Source of the DNA: Oscillatoria sp. FACHB-1407
GTDB taxonomy: Bacteria > Cyanobacteriota > Cyanobacteriia > Elainellales > Elainellaceae
Direction: 5' to 3'
Assembly: GCF_014697545.1 (NCBI RefSeq)
Contig: NZ_JACJSA010000013.1
Location: forward strand, 124,001 to 188,000
DNA length: 64,000 nt
Position numbers and translations under genes: made by a program. Below the pieces are notes generated by a model, which worked only from the letters and a program-made list of their open reading frames with translations, ran no database searches and was not told where the DNA came from. Numbering within the stretch: position 1 is the first letter of the stretch; each line of letters opens with the position of its first letter. Positions 37,496 through 47,026 of this stretch are shown piece after piece.

Positions 37496-38745
37496 ACAGC
37501 ACCTCCCACCAGCGAAGGAACAGACTTGACGAACGTCTCTTCTGGTTTCACATAGGCATCAATTCCGTCTCCTGCCCTTGGATAAGCGGCACACAGGCTC
37601 TTGTGTTCTTTCAGGGTTGCTGCCAATTCCTCACGGGTCAGGTCATTCACAAAGTGACAGGTACCAATCGGATGGGGAACCGCCGCCCGCAGTAGACCAT
37701 CACGGGTCAAGGTAATCGATTGGGTAGCTTTCCAGAGGAGTTCAATATCTAAATCGGAGTGATCCAACGCTAACCCCAGACGGCTCATTAATCCCAGAAT
37801 GCCATCGCGCTCCCCTAAAGAGATATAACCCCGACGTGCGGCAAGGGTTGCAGAAAACGCCATGTCAATGCTGACAGCGTGACCATGAAGCAACGGAGGC
37901 TCTGGCGTGAGTTCTAACGTCGGACTCCAGGTGTGACCATAGGCAATCACGCGATCGAGCATCAACTCATGCAAGTTGGGAGTTTCTAGCTCCAGCATGG
38001 TTTTGATTGATTCATAGTTCACCTGATGTCCCACATTTCGCAAAGAGATATCATTACTGCGGTAGCCAAAGTGGGTGTAGAGCAGATCTTCCCCGTAGCG
38101 ATCGAGCAGGTCAAACACCTGCCGATTTGAGACAACGGCGATTTTGACCAGTTCTGCCATGCCATTGCGAATTTGATCAACAGGCAGCGATCGCAGGAAT
38201 GAGAAATCGAGAAAGGTTGCTTTCGGCGCGTGATAAGCCCCCAGACGGTTCTTTAACTTACCGTGGTTAACCGCTACTTTGATGGCAATTCCAGCATCAA
38301 TCAGACCAATCAAAGTGGTTGGAACTCGAATGTAGTTTGTGCTACGCCGATAGGCAGCACAGGCAAAACCCACCACATCGGTTACTAAACCACCCCCGAT
38401 CACTAAAACGGGTTCTTTGCGTAAGAGGTTAAAACGGCAAAAGGCATCGATAATCGTTTGCCAGGTTGCGATCGTTTTACTGGGTTCTTTAATCGAGACG
38501 GGAAAGATCGTTAATTCAATCCCATAGTGTTGAAAATAATGCTGCAATTGAGCACCATACAACTGGTTGACGGTTTCATCTACAATCGCAAGACACCGTT
38601 TAAGTGTGGTGTAATAATTGGCTAGGTTTGATTGGCGAATATCAAATAGCCATTCAACGAACTGAAAATCAAATTCAATCTTTTCGTAACCTTCAACTCG
38701 AAAACCTGTTGAAGTTGTAGAAAGTTGTGCCTGAATATTGCTCAT
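37492..38745 (-). CDS. mysA: Desmethyl-4-deoxygadusol synthase MysA
   Basis: 417 aa, a sugar-phosphate cyclase related to 3-dehydroquinate synthase. The NAD-binding motif [16 protein letters not shown] is present, as are metal ligands in GMAELVKIA (Glu), GHTWSP (His) and [11 protein letters not shown] (His). Length fits the DDG synthase group. It makes desmethyl-4-deoxygadusol from sedoheptulose 7-phosphate, the first committed step to mycosporine-like amino acids. It is the first gene of mysABC. The leader upstream has three stem-loops. Confidence 0.92.
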   Translation of the reverse strand: MSNIQAQLSTTSTGFRVEGYEKIEFDFQFVEWLFDIRQSNLANYYTTLKRCLAIVDETVNQLYGAQLQHYFQHYGIELTIFPVSIKEPSKTIATWQTIIDAFCRFNLLRKEPVLVIGGGLVTDVVGFACAAYRRSTNYIRVPTTLIGLIDAGIAIKVAVNHGKLKNRLGAYHAPKATFLDFSFLRSLPVDQIRNGMAELVKIAVVSNRQVFDLLDRYGEDLLYTHFGYRSNDISLRNVGHQVNYESIKTMLELETPNLHELMLDRVIAYGHTWSPTLELTPEPPLLHGHAVSIDMAFSATLAARRGYISLGERDGILGLMSRLGLALDHSDLDIELLWKATQSITLTRDGLLRAAVPHPIGTCHFVNDLTREELAATLKEHKSLCAAYPRAGDGIDAYVKPEETFVKSVPSLVGGAV

Positions 38746-39319
38746 GGCTCTAGCGGTAATCCTGTTGAATGAAGTGAAATGGCAAACACAGGTCTGTGAG
38801 ATAGCTCCAAATCGCTATCTCTAACAAAACCATGCCACCATGAATGACTTACTCCAGGCTGAAAGCAGCCTGAGATGAGGGTTGTCAAAACCCCTACAAG
38901 TTATGCAAAATGATTATCAGAACAAACTGCTTGCTAATTCTTCGGTCATTAGCAGATGTTCAGGGTTTATGGAGATAGAAAGCTTCAACAAAGCTACACA
39001 TGGAAGAGCCAATCCGACGCTAGAAAATGAGAGTAAATAAACACTCGAATTCGGATAGACTTGGCAAACTCCCAGAAAGTCACGATTCCAAAGATACCTT
39101 TACATTGAATCATTGCGGAGGAGTACCAAAACTATCGGTAGCTTAATTGACTCCTGCAAACAACGAACTCTATCAATGGGCGGAGAAAACGTTTGTAATG
39201 AAAATCACTTATCCCCCTTCTGATGTCACTCTTGCTGACACAAAGTAGTGCCTATTGGGATTTTTCTAGCACACCAATCATTAATGACCTAATTCATCAA
39301 TGCCCATCTCAATAGAAAA
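38746..39319. other. mysA leader and AT-rich spacer
   Basis: 574 bp. On the mysA strand the first 150 bases hold stem-loops at 38799-38820 (AGATAGC/GCTATCT), 38855-38872 (CAGGCTG/CAGCCTG) and 38879-38893 (GGGTT/AACCC). The remainder has no clear gene. It includes traces of a Uma2-like relic that continues to 39628. Confidence 0.55.
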
Positions 39320-39628
39320 GTGGAACTGATCGGAGGAGCTTTACGTGGCATCCCGTTACGTGCTCAAGCTCATGGCAGTCTCTACGCTCACATTATTACT
39401 TGGCTAGGAGTTTATAAATCTGGTACTTCCAGTGTGAAGGGTTACGGTAATCTAACTATGCGTTTAGATGAAGATAATGAACCCGACCGGATGTGGTATT
39501 GTGACTCAAACAGAATGGTCAATCTCAACGAGGATAATTACATCGAAGGTTCCACAGTTTGCCTCTGGAGCATACCAACAATGACTGCGTTTTGTGCAAT
39601 CGTTGTTTATGTAAAGACAAACTTGTAA
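39320..39628 (+). pseudogene. Uma2/DUF820 nuclease-family relic
   Basis: 102 codons with HGSLYAHIITWLGVY, NLTMRLDEDNEP and NLNEDNYIEGS, the conserved core of Uma2 (DUF820) proteins, which have a restriction-endonuclease-like fold and are abundant in cyanobacteria. The expected catalytic half and C-terminal core are lost after a probable frameshift near 39550, where another frame reads PQFA. The upstream half is missing as well. The call rests on recognition of the core. Confidence 0.6.
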
Positions 39629-39818
39629 AGAGGTGCTAAAGACTATGATGTCTGCCTAAAATCATCTGCTTTTTATTGTACTTTTACCTCGTTGCAGTTT
39701 AAATGGAGAGACTAGCAAGAGCTATAAGCCGTGCAGATGGCGCGAGCACTTGCTAAACCGATTATATACGCCATGAATCGGTAGACCAGAGGTACGACAT
39801 TCATCAGGAGAGTGTTCT

Positions 39819-42800
39819 ATGATTGCCTTACCTGGAATTGCTGTCCAAAACAAGATCTATGAAAGCTCAGCATCGTTGGTATATCGAGCCATCCGGGAGG
39901 AGGATGGTGAGGCGATCGTTGTCAAACTCCTGAAGCAGGATTATCCTTCTTCTCAAGAATTAACGCGCTATAAACAGGAATATCAGATTACTCGCTCTCT
40001 GAAGCTAGAAGGTGTAATCAAGACTTATAGTCAGCAGGCATATCAACACACGCTCGTTATTGTTTTAGAAGATTTTGGTGGAGAATCTATCGCAAGATGG
40101 ATGCAGCAACGACCAGATTTTTCTCCGATGCCATTACCTGAGTTTCTTCGGTTGGCGATCGCGCTCACAGACACCTTGGGTAGAATCCATGCGGCCGGGA
40201 TTATTCACAAGGATATTAACCCAGGAAACATTGTTCTTAATCCCGATACGGGTGTTGTCAAAATCATTGATTTTGGCATTGCCACTCAATTTAGCCGCAC
40301 CACTGCAAGCTTTAAGAGCCACTATAGTTTAGAAGGAACCCTTGCTTATCTCTCGCCAGAGCAAACCGGACGAATGAACCGCTTGCTCGATTACCGCACT
40401 GATTTTTACTCATTAGGTGTGACGTTTTATCAGTTGCTCACCGGACATCTGCCATTTGAAACAACTGATATTTTAGAGTTAGTGCATTGTCATATTGCGA
40501 AACAACCGATTCCGCCGCATGAGATTGGGGGTGTGGGGTGTAGGGTGTGGGGTGTGGAGGATGCGTCATCATCCACAGCTAATGCAATTCCTGAAGCGGT
40601 TTCGGATATTGTGATGAAAATGATGGCGAAGGATGCAGATGATCGCTATCAGAGTGCTTGGGGCATTAAAGCGGATTTAGAAAACTGTTTGCATCAACTT
40701 GAATCAACAGGGCAGATTCATGCCATTCAGCTAGGGCTTCAGGATGTTTCTGAGCAATTTCACATCCCCCAAAAACTCTACGGACGTGAAGCAGAACTTG
40801 CAACATTATTGACAGCATTCGACAAAGTAACAGGGGGAGACGCGGAGAGTGAACAAATTGACCCCACACCCCACACCCCACACCCCACACCCCTAATGCT
40901 AGTCTCCGGCTATTCTGGTGTTGGCAAATCTGCGTTAGTGCAAGAACTCTACAAGCCGATCACAGCAAAACGTGGCTACTTCGTTTCAGGTAAATTCGAC
41001 CAATTCCAACGAAATATTCCCTACAGTGCGATCGCTCAAGCTCTGCAAAAGTTGGTACAGCAATTACTGGGTGAACCTGACGAACAGTTGCAACAGTGGC
41101 GATCGCGCCTTCTCACGGCACTCGGTAGCAATGGACAGATCATCATTGATGTCATTCCCGAAGTTGAACTGATTATTGACAAACAGCCACCCATACCAGA
41201 GGTTGGGGCAGCAGAAGCTCAGAATCGTTTTAATCGGGTTTTTCAACAATTTGTGCGCGTGTTTTGCTCAAAAGAACATCCGCTTGTAATTTTTCTGGAT
41301 GATTTGCAGTGGATAGACTCTGCAACGCTCAAGTTGATTGAATTGATCGTGCTGGATGAACAAACTCAGCATCTGTTTTTGATTGGAGCTTATCGAGATA
41401 ATGAAGTGACTCCAACGCATCCTCTGATGTTGATGCTGGAGCGGTTACGAGAACAAAGAATAGTTCCTCAAGAGATTGTTCTATCACCCTTAACGATTGA
41501 GCCGTTGTGTCAGTTAATTGCCGATACACTGCACCAAAGTACCGATACGGTTTGTCCTTTAGCTCAATTAGTGCTGCATAAAACGGAGGGTAATCCCTTC
41601 TTTGTTGGCGAATTTTTGCGGATGCTGTATAGCGAGAATCTGTTGTCGTTTGATGCAAAAAGATTGGGCTGGCAGTGGGATATTACTGAAATTCAAACCC
41701 AAGCCATCACTGATAATGTCGTGGAGTTGTTGTTGAATCGGTTAAGAAAACTATCTAAAAACACACAGCAAATTCTCCGATTAGCCGCTTGTGTCGGTGC
41801 TGAATTTGATTTAGAGACGTTGGCAACCGTTTGTGAGCAAACTCCTGAGAAAGTTTCTTTCGATTTACTGGAGGCGATACAAGCTGAACTGATTCAACCG
41901 CTGTCTGAGTTGAACGAAAATCTGTTCGTTCAAGAATACAAATTCTTACACGATCGCGTTCAGCAAGCTGCCTATGCCTTAATCGATGAGCCGCAGAAAC
42001 AAGTGGTTCATCTGCAAATTGGTCGTAATTTGCTTGGAAAAATGTTGCCGGAGTGCCTCTCAGAGCAGCTGTTTGAGGTTGTCGATCATCTCAATCACGG
42101 AATTGAACTGGTTACTGAACAATCAGAACGTGATGAAATTGCCCGATTGAATTTGATGGCAGGTCGGAAAGCAAAAGGGGCGATCGCTTACACCATAGCG
42201 CAAAAATATTTAACCACAGGAAGAAAGTGTTTATCAGATTCTAGCTGGAAAACTAACTATGATTTGGCATTGGAATTGCATGTAGAGACAACAGAAATAG
42301 CATATTTATGTGGTGAGTTTGAGCAGGTAGAATACTGGAGTGAAATTGTTCTACAAGAGGCTAAAACGTTCCTCGATAGCATAAAAATATACGAAGTCAA
42401 AATTCAAGCTGACATGGCGCAGAGACAGCCATTGAAAGCGATTGGTACAGCACTACAGGTTTTGCAACAATTAGGAATTCGCTTTCCTGAGCAACCCAGT
42501 CAGTCAGATGTTCAGCTTGAACTCAGCGCAATCACAGATCTTCTTAGTGAGAAGCCGATCGAGGACTTAATTAACTTGCCGGAGATGACAGAGCCAGAGA
42601 CATTAGGAGCGATGCAAATTCTGTCAAGCATCACGATAGCTGCTCGGTTTGCTGCACCCACTTTGCTGCCTTTACTGGTGTCTAAACAAGTTAACTTATC
42701 CATCCGGCATGGCAATACGCTGACCTCTCCCTTTGCCTATGCCACGTTTGGATTAGTTCTTTGTGGAGTAGGCAAAAACATTGAGTCTGGTTATCAGTTT

Positions 42801-45800
42801 GGACAATTGGCACTGAGATTATTGTCGCAGTCGAAACCTCATTTACTTAGAGCAAGGACATTGCTCATCGCACATTATTTCATCGTTCACTGGAAAAAAC
42901 ATAGTAAAGAATCGTTAGAACCACTGCGAGAAGTCTACCAAAGTGGGCTAGAAACAGGAGATTTAGAGTCTGCTGCCTATGGTGCTCACACTTACTGCGT
43001 TCAGTCCTTTAGCGTTGGCAAAGAACTCGTGAAGCTTGAATGCGAGATGGCAATATACAGTGAAGCAGTGTGTCAAATCAAACAGAAGATATCACTAAGC
43101 TTGCTACAAATATTTCAGCAATCTGTTTCAAATTTGATGGGATACTCAGCCAATTCAACCCGCTTAATTGGCAAATTTTATGATGAAGAAACTAGCCTGC
43201 CACAACTAAAAGCAGACAATGATAGAATCGCGATCTTTTCTGTATATTTCAGCAAGCTCTTCCTATGCTATTTATTTTCTGAATATGCTCAGGCGATTGA
43301 AAATGCAGACATAGCAGAGCAGTATGGCATTCGTGATGCATCGACATCTCTTGTTCCTTTATATTACCTCTGTGATGCTCTGGCAAGACTGGCAATATAC
43401 CCTGAAAGCGATGTTCAAGTGCAGTTAGAAATCCTCAAGAAAATTGCAGTTGAGCAGGAAAAAATGAAGCGGTGGGCAGATCATGCACCCATGAATTATT
43501 TGCATAAATATCATCTAATCGAGGCAGAGAAAGCGCGAGTTTTGGGTCAGTGGTTTGAGGCAGAGGATTTGTACGAACAGGCAATTCAAGGGGCTCAAGA
43601 AAATGAGTATCTTCAAGAAGAAGCATTAGCCTATGAATTAGCTGCTAAGCATTATTTGGCACGAGGGCGGCAAAAGATAGCTCAAACCTATATGAAAGAA
43701 GCGCACTATTGCTATGAACGCTGGGGGGCAACAGCAAAAGTCAAGGATTTAGAAACGCGCTATCCACAGTTCTTTTCTCAATCGTCCAGCATTGCTCCTT
43801 CAATTCACACCACTGCTGAAACAACCTCGAATACTTCACCTATTGCTTTTGATTTAGCGGCGGTGATGAAGACGTCACAAGCGATCGCACGCGAGATTGA
43901 ACTAGAAAACTTGCTCCGTTCCTTGATGCAGATCTTAATTGAAAATGCTGGCGCACAAACTGGATATTTAATTTTAGACAATGCAGGAGAATGGGTGATT
44001 GAGGCTGCCTGTGAGCTTTGCGAGGGTGAAAGTGTTTGTGCTACGCAAGTGCTGCAAGCGACCCCAGTCACAGGTCATTTACCCGAATCCGTTGTTCAAT
44101 ATGTGATCCGAACTCACGAACCTGTCATTCTGAACCATGCAGCGCATGAAGGCAGTTTTATCAATGAACCATACATTCAGCGCAATCAAACTAAATCGCT
44201 TCTTTGTTTACCGTTGCTCAATCAAAGTAAGCTAGTTGGCGTGCTGTATCTGGAGAATCAGTTAGCAATCGGGGTATTTACACCAGAGCGATCGCAACTT
44301 TTACATCTACTATCCACACAAGCGGCGATCGCGATCGAAAATGCCAAGCTCTATGCCAAGCTTCGTAGCAGCGAAAGCCGAATTGCTCAATTTTTAGAGG
44401 CAGTTCCAGTTGGGATTGTAGCTGTCAATCCGATGGGTCATCTGGATTACTTCAACCAACGGGCCATTCAGCTATTAGGCCAAGGAATTAATTCTGCAAT
44501 TGCACCAGAACAACTGTCAAAGGTTTATCAGCTTTATACGACGGGAACGGATCGCTATTACCCAGTTGACAAATTACCAGCAATTCGAGCATTGAGCGGC
44601 GAACAGAATTCTGTTGACGATATAGAAATTCACCAAAATGACGTAGCTGTTCCTGTTGAAGCCTGGGGAACCCCGATTTTTGATGAACAGGGTCACGTGA
44701 TTTATGCGATCGCCGCCTTTCAAGATATTACTGAACGCAAGCAAGCCGAGAAATTGTTAGCCGATTATAACCGTACCCTGGAACAACAGGTCGCAGAACG
44801 AACAGCAGCATTACAGGCAAGCGAAGCCGAACTGCGCCTACGAGAACGGGAATTGCGGCTGATTACAGATGCTCTCCCGGTTTGTATCAGTTATGTGGAT
44901 GCCAATCAATGCTATCGATTCATCAACCGCACCTATGAAGACTGGTTTCAGTGCAACCGGGATGACGTTTTAGGCAAACCGATTCGTGAACTTTTAGGAG
45001 AAGAGTCTTATCAAATTGCAGAACCTTACATTAATCAAGCACTGGCAGGACAACCCACAACCTATGAAACCGAAATTCCCTGTGTGTTTGGCAAAAAGTA
45101 TACCAGCGGCTTCCTGATACCCGATATCGATTCCGATGGGCAGGTGCGAGGATACTACGGGCTAATCACCGATATTAGCGATCGCAAGCGTGCCGAGGAA
45201 GCCTCGATTTTAGAAGAACGCAACCGCATGGCGCGAGAAATTCACGACACGTTAGCTCAATCATTTACGGGGATTTTAGTCCAAGTCGGAGGAGCAACCC
45301 AGGTACTGATGGATGATGTCGAAGCAACCCAGGCGCATCTGGATATGATTGATGAATTGGCACGAATTGGGCTGAGTGAAGCGCGGCGATCGGTGTCAGC
45401 CCTTCGTCCCCAACTGTTAGAAGAAGGCGATTTATCAAGTGCCCTTCATCGGTTGGTAGCTCAAATGCGATCGACGACGGATACAGCTTTAATCTACGAG
45501 ATGCAGGGTACAGTCTATCCCTTGCCGGCTGAGGTGGAAAATAACTTACTCCGAATTGGACAGGAGGCGTTGACGAATGCCATTAAATACGCCTACGCTC
45601 ATGAAATTCGAGTCGAGTTAGTTTACGAAACTATTCAGTGCATATTACGGATCAAAGACGATGGGCAGGGCTTTGGAGTGGGGAGTATTCCATCAAACGG
45701 TGGATTTGGCTTACTAGGAATGAGTGAACGAGCAGATCGAATCGGAGCGAAATTGACAATTCAGAGTCAACCAGGGCAGGGTACAGAAATTGTAGTGGTG

Positions 45801-45812
45801 ATTGGGGTGTAG
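39819..45812 (+). CDS. HstK-type Ser/Thr and histidine double kinase
   Basis: 1997 aa, with AGGAGAG ahead of ATG 39819. Ser/Thr kinase domain 1-300: K36, D132 in HKDINPGN and D151 of DFG. AAA/STAND ATPase with P-loop GYSGVGKS at 364-371, a long helical repeat region 700-1330, GAF about 1370-1510, two PAS domains and HisKA_3 (H1809, REIHDTLAQSF) with HATPase. This is the HstK architecture of cyanobacteria. HisKA_3 pairs with LuxR-type regulators, and one follows. Residues 237-248 and 348-359 are encoded by heptamer repeats inserted in the frame. Confidence 0.93.
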   Translation: MIALPGIAVQNKIYESSASLVYRAIREEDGEAIVVKLLKQDYPSSQELTRYKQEYQITRSLKLEGVIKTYSQQAYQHTLVIVLEDFGGESIARWMQQRPDFSPMPLPEFLRLAIALTDTLGRIHAAGIIHKDINPGNIVLNPDTGVVKIIDFGIATQFSRTTASFKSHYSLEGTLAYLSPEQTGRMNRLLDYRTDFYSLGVTFYQLLTGHLPFETTDILELVHCHIAKQPIPPHEIGGVGCRVWGVEDASSSTANAIPEAVSDIVMKMMAKDADDRYQSAWGIKADLENCLHQLESTGQIHAIQLGLQDVSEQFHIPQKLYGREAELATLLTAFDKVTGGDAESEQIDPTPHTPHPTPLMLVSGYSGVGKSALVQELYKPITAKRGYFVSGKFDQFQRNIPYSAIAQALQKLVQQLLGEPDEQLQQWRSRLLTALGSNGQIIIDVIPEVELIIDKQPPIPEVGAAEAQNRFNRVFQQFVRVFCSKEHPLVIFLDDLQWIDSATLKLIELIVLDEQTQHLFLIGAYRDNEVTPTHPLMLMLERLREQRIVPQEIVLSPLTIEPLCQLIADTLHQSTDTVCPLAQLVLHKTEGNPFFVGEFLRMLYSENLLSFDAKRLGWQWDITEIQTQAITDNVVELLLNRLRKLSKNTQQILRLAACVGAEFDLETLATVCEQTPEKVSFDLLEAIQAELIQPLSELNENLFVQEYKFLHDRVQQAAYALIDEPQKQVVHLQIGRNLLGKMLPECLSEQLFEVVDHLNHGIELVTEQSERDEIARLNLMAGRKAKGAIAYTIAQKYLTTGRKCLSDSSWKTNYDLALELHVETTEIAYLCGEFEQVEYWSEIVLQEAKTFLDSIKIYEVKIQADMAQRQPLKAIGTALQVLQQLGIRFPEQPSQSDVQLELSAITDLLSEKPIEDLINLPEMTEPETLGAMQILSSITIAARFAAPTLLPLLVSKQVNLSIRHGNTLTSPFAYATFGLVLCGVGKNIESGYQFGQLALRLLSQSKPHLLRARTLLIAHYFIVHWKKHSKESLEPLREVYQSGLETGDLESAAYGAHTYCVQSFSVGKELVKLECEMAIYSEAVCQIKQKISLSLLQIFQQSVSNLMGYSANSTRLIGKFYDEETSLPQLKADNDRIAIFSVYFSKLFLCYLFSEYAQAIENADIAEQYGIRDASTSLVPLYYLCDALARLAIYPESDVQVQLEILKKIAVEQEKMKRWADHAPMNYLHKYHLIEAEKARVLGQWFEAEDLYEQAIQGAQENEYLQEEALAYELAAKHYLARGRQKIAQTYMKEAHYCYERWGATAKVKDLETRYPQFFSQSSSIAPSIHTTAETTSNTSPIAFDLAAVMKTSQAIAREIELENLLRSLMQILIENAGAQTGYLILDNAGEWVIEAACELCEGESVCATQVLQATPVTGHLPESVVQYVIRTHEPVILNHAAHEGSFINEPYIQRNQTKSLLCLPLLNQSKLVGVLYLENQLAIGVFTPERSQLLHLLSTQAAIAIENAKLYAKLRSSESRIAQFLEAVPVGIVAVNPMGHLDYFNQRAIQLLGQGINSAIAPEQLSKVYQLYTTGTDRYYPVDKLPAIRALSGEQNSVDDIEIHQNDVAVPVEAWGTPIFDEQGHVIYAIAAFQDITERKQAEKLLADYNRTLEQQVAERTAALQASEAELRLRERELRLITDALPVCISYVDANQCYRFINRTYEDWFQCNRDDVLGKPIRELLGEESYQIAEPYINQALAGQPTTYETEIPCVFGKKYTSGFLIPDIDSDGQVRGYYGLITDISDRKRAEEASILEERNRMAREIHDTLAQSFTGILVQVGGATQVLMDDVEATQAHLDMIDELARIGLSEARRSVSALRPQLLEEGDLSSALHRLVAQMRSTTDTALIYEMQGTVYPLPAEVENNLLRIGQEALTNAIKYAYAHEIRVELVYETIQCILRIKDDGQGFGVGSIPSNGGFGLLGMSERADRIGAKLTIQSQPGQGTEIVVVIGV
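40527..40560 (+). repeat. GGGTGTG heptamer tandem repeat inside a kinase gene
   Basis: Units GGGGTGT and AGGGTGT repeat on the plus strand within the kinase domain coding sequence and are translated as GGVGCRVWGV. They lie between PPHEI and AIPEAVSDI, which are normally almost adjacent in this family. Confidence 0.8.
40861..40895 (+). repeat. CCCCACA heptamer tandem repeat inside a kinase gene
   Basis: Five ACCCCAC units, opposite in orientation to the copy at 40527, encode PTPHTPHPTP five residues before the P-loop. The frame is preserved. Confidence 0.8.
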
Positions 45813-45821
45813 GGTGTAGGG
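45804..45821 (+). repeat. Heptamer repeat supplying the kinase stop codon
   Basis: GGGGTGTAGGGTGTAGGG. The TAG at 45810-45812 within the repeat ends the HstK frame. It is the left member of an inverted pair with 46092-46130. Confidence 0.7.
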
Positions 45822-45823
45822 TT

Positions 45824-46087
45824 ATGGGTAAGTTAGAGAGTTATCGTGATTTGGAGGCTTGGAAAGTATCAATGCGATTGGCAAAGGAAGTTTATCAAGC
45901 GACAGAAGTTATACCCAAGCATGAAATTTATGGATTAACTTCGCAGATCCGTAGAGCTTGTGTTTCTGTGCCCACCAACATGGCTGAGGGGTATGGACGA
46001 AATCATCGTAAGGAGTTGTATGAAAGTGCAGGACGTTTGCTTAACCGTCTCCTTCAAAGCCTTCAAAGGAGGATAGACACCCCTTGA
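45824..46087 (+). CDS. Four-helix-bundle (23S rRNA intervening-sequence-like) protein, truncated
   Basis: 87 aa. YRDLEAWKVSMRLAKEVYQA and LTSQIRRACVSVPTNMAEGY with GRNHRKE are the hallmark of S23/four-helix-bundle proteins, normally about 115-125 aa. The last 25 residues do not match, so the end of the bundle is altered. The gene lies between the HstK kinase and its regulator, flanked by inverted heptamer repeats, and looks like an inserted cassette. Its AAAGGAGG near the end (46066-46073) may start translation of the next gene. Confidence 0.75.
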   Translation: MGKLESYRDLEAWKVSMRLAKEVYQATEVIPKHEIYGLTSQIRRACVSVPTNMAEGYGRNHRKELYESAGRLLNRLLQSLQRRIDTP

Positions 46088-46743
46088 CTACTCCACACCC
46101 CGCATCCCATACCCCACACCTCACACCCCAAATCCGAGTTCTTATTGCTGACGATCATTCCATCTTCAGACAAGGATTGGCAACAATTATTGACCGTAAC
46201 CCAGAAATGCAGGTGATTGCTCAAGCAGACGATGGACAACAGGCGATCGCCCTTTTCCGTGAACACCAACCGGATGTCACGTTAATGGATTTACGAATGC
46301 CCCAGGTTGGAGGAGTAGAAGCCATTACCGCGATTTGTGCTGAATTTAAATCGGCTCGAATTATTGTACTGACCACCTATGATGGTGACGAGGACATTTA
46401 TAGGGGTTTACAAGCAGGAGCGAAAGGATATCTACTGAAGGATTCAAAACCCGACGAACTGCTTGATGCAATTCGTATCGTGCATCGAGGTCAGCAGTAC
46501 ATTCCACCCGATGTTGGGGCAAAACTGGTGCAACGGATGGGCAATCCAGAGCTGAGTGAACGAGAGCTAGAAGTACTCCGTTCAATGGCGCAGGGTATGA
46601 CGAATCAAGATATTGCGGCTGCACTGAATATTGGTGAGAGTACGGTCAAGTCTCATGTCAATCGAATTTTGGGCAAATTGGGAGTGAGCGATCGCACGCA
46701 AGCTGTGATTATTGCGGTTAAACGTGGAATTGTCAGTTTGTAG
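46084..46743 (+). CDS. NarL/LuxR-type response regulator
   Basis: 219 aa. Receiver domain 17-135 with D69 (VTLMDLRMPQVGG) and LuxR helix-turn-helix 150-210 (LSERELEVLRSMAQGMTNQD). The first 15 residues (MTTPHPASHTPHLTP) are encoded by heptamer repeats and match nothing in the family. No ATG or GTG lies between the repeat and the receiver core, so TTG 46084 is the best start; it overlaps the previous stop by four bases and has AAAGGAGG ten bases upstream. It is the likely partner of the HisKA_3 kinase. Confidence 0.9.
   Translation: MTTPHPASHTPHLTPQIRVLIADDHSIFRQGLATIIDRNPEMQVIAQADDGQQAIALFREHQPDVTLMDLRMPQVGGVEAITAICAEFKSARIIVLTTYDGDEDIYRGLQAGAKGYLLKDSKPDELLDAIRIVHRGQQYIPPDVGAKLVQRMGNPELSERELEVLRSMAQGMTNQDIAAALNIGESTVKSHVNRILGKLGVSDRTQAVIIAVKRGIVSL
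46092..46130 (+). repeat. CCCCACA-type heptamer repeat at regulator start
   Basis: CCACACC/CCGCATC/CCATACC/CCACACC/TCACACC degenerate units, inverted relative to 45804-45821, encode the N-terminus of the LuxR-type regulator. Confidence 0.75.
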
Positions 46744-46759
46744 GTGAGATTGAATCTGG

Positions 46760-46779
46760 TCTCCAACTTAAGTTGGAGA
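46760..46779. promoter_or_regulatory. Perfect 20-bp palindrome
   Basis: TCTCCAACTTAAGTTGGAGA begins 17 bp after the regulator stop. No T-run follows, so it is a poor terminator. The form recalls operators of MerR-type activators. There is no MerR gene nearby. A second, weaker stem TCTGAAT/ATTCAGA lies near 46840-46861. Confidence 0.45.
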
Positions 46780-47026
46780 TATTCCTCCATTTTGAGATGA
46801 TTGGGTTTATCAATCACTTGATTGAATAGAATTGTCAACTCTGAATGGACGACTATTCAGAGCCAATTTTATATATTGAATGCATGCAAACAACAAATAG
46901 CAATCAAGTTGCAAAATTCAAGTTTGCTTTCACAAAGTGTAGACAAAAGAACGTGTAGCGGTTCTTGCGGAGTTATGCTCTGTGCTAATCGCTTGTAATT
47001 AGCGTGTTTCCCCTTCAGAGGTATCA

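Noticed and set aside
40861-40895. PTPHTPHPTP considered as a functional Pro-rich linker domain
   Set aside because: The same DNA heptamers occur in spacers and in opposite orientation elsewhere, so the peptide is a by-product of the repeat.
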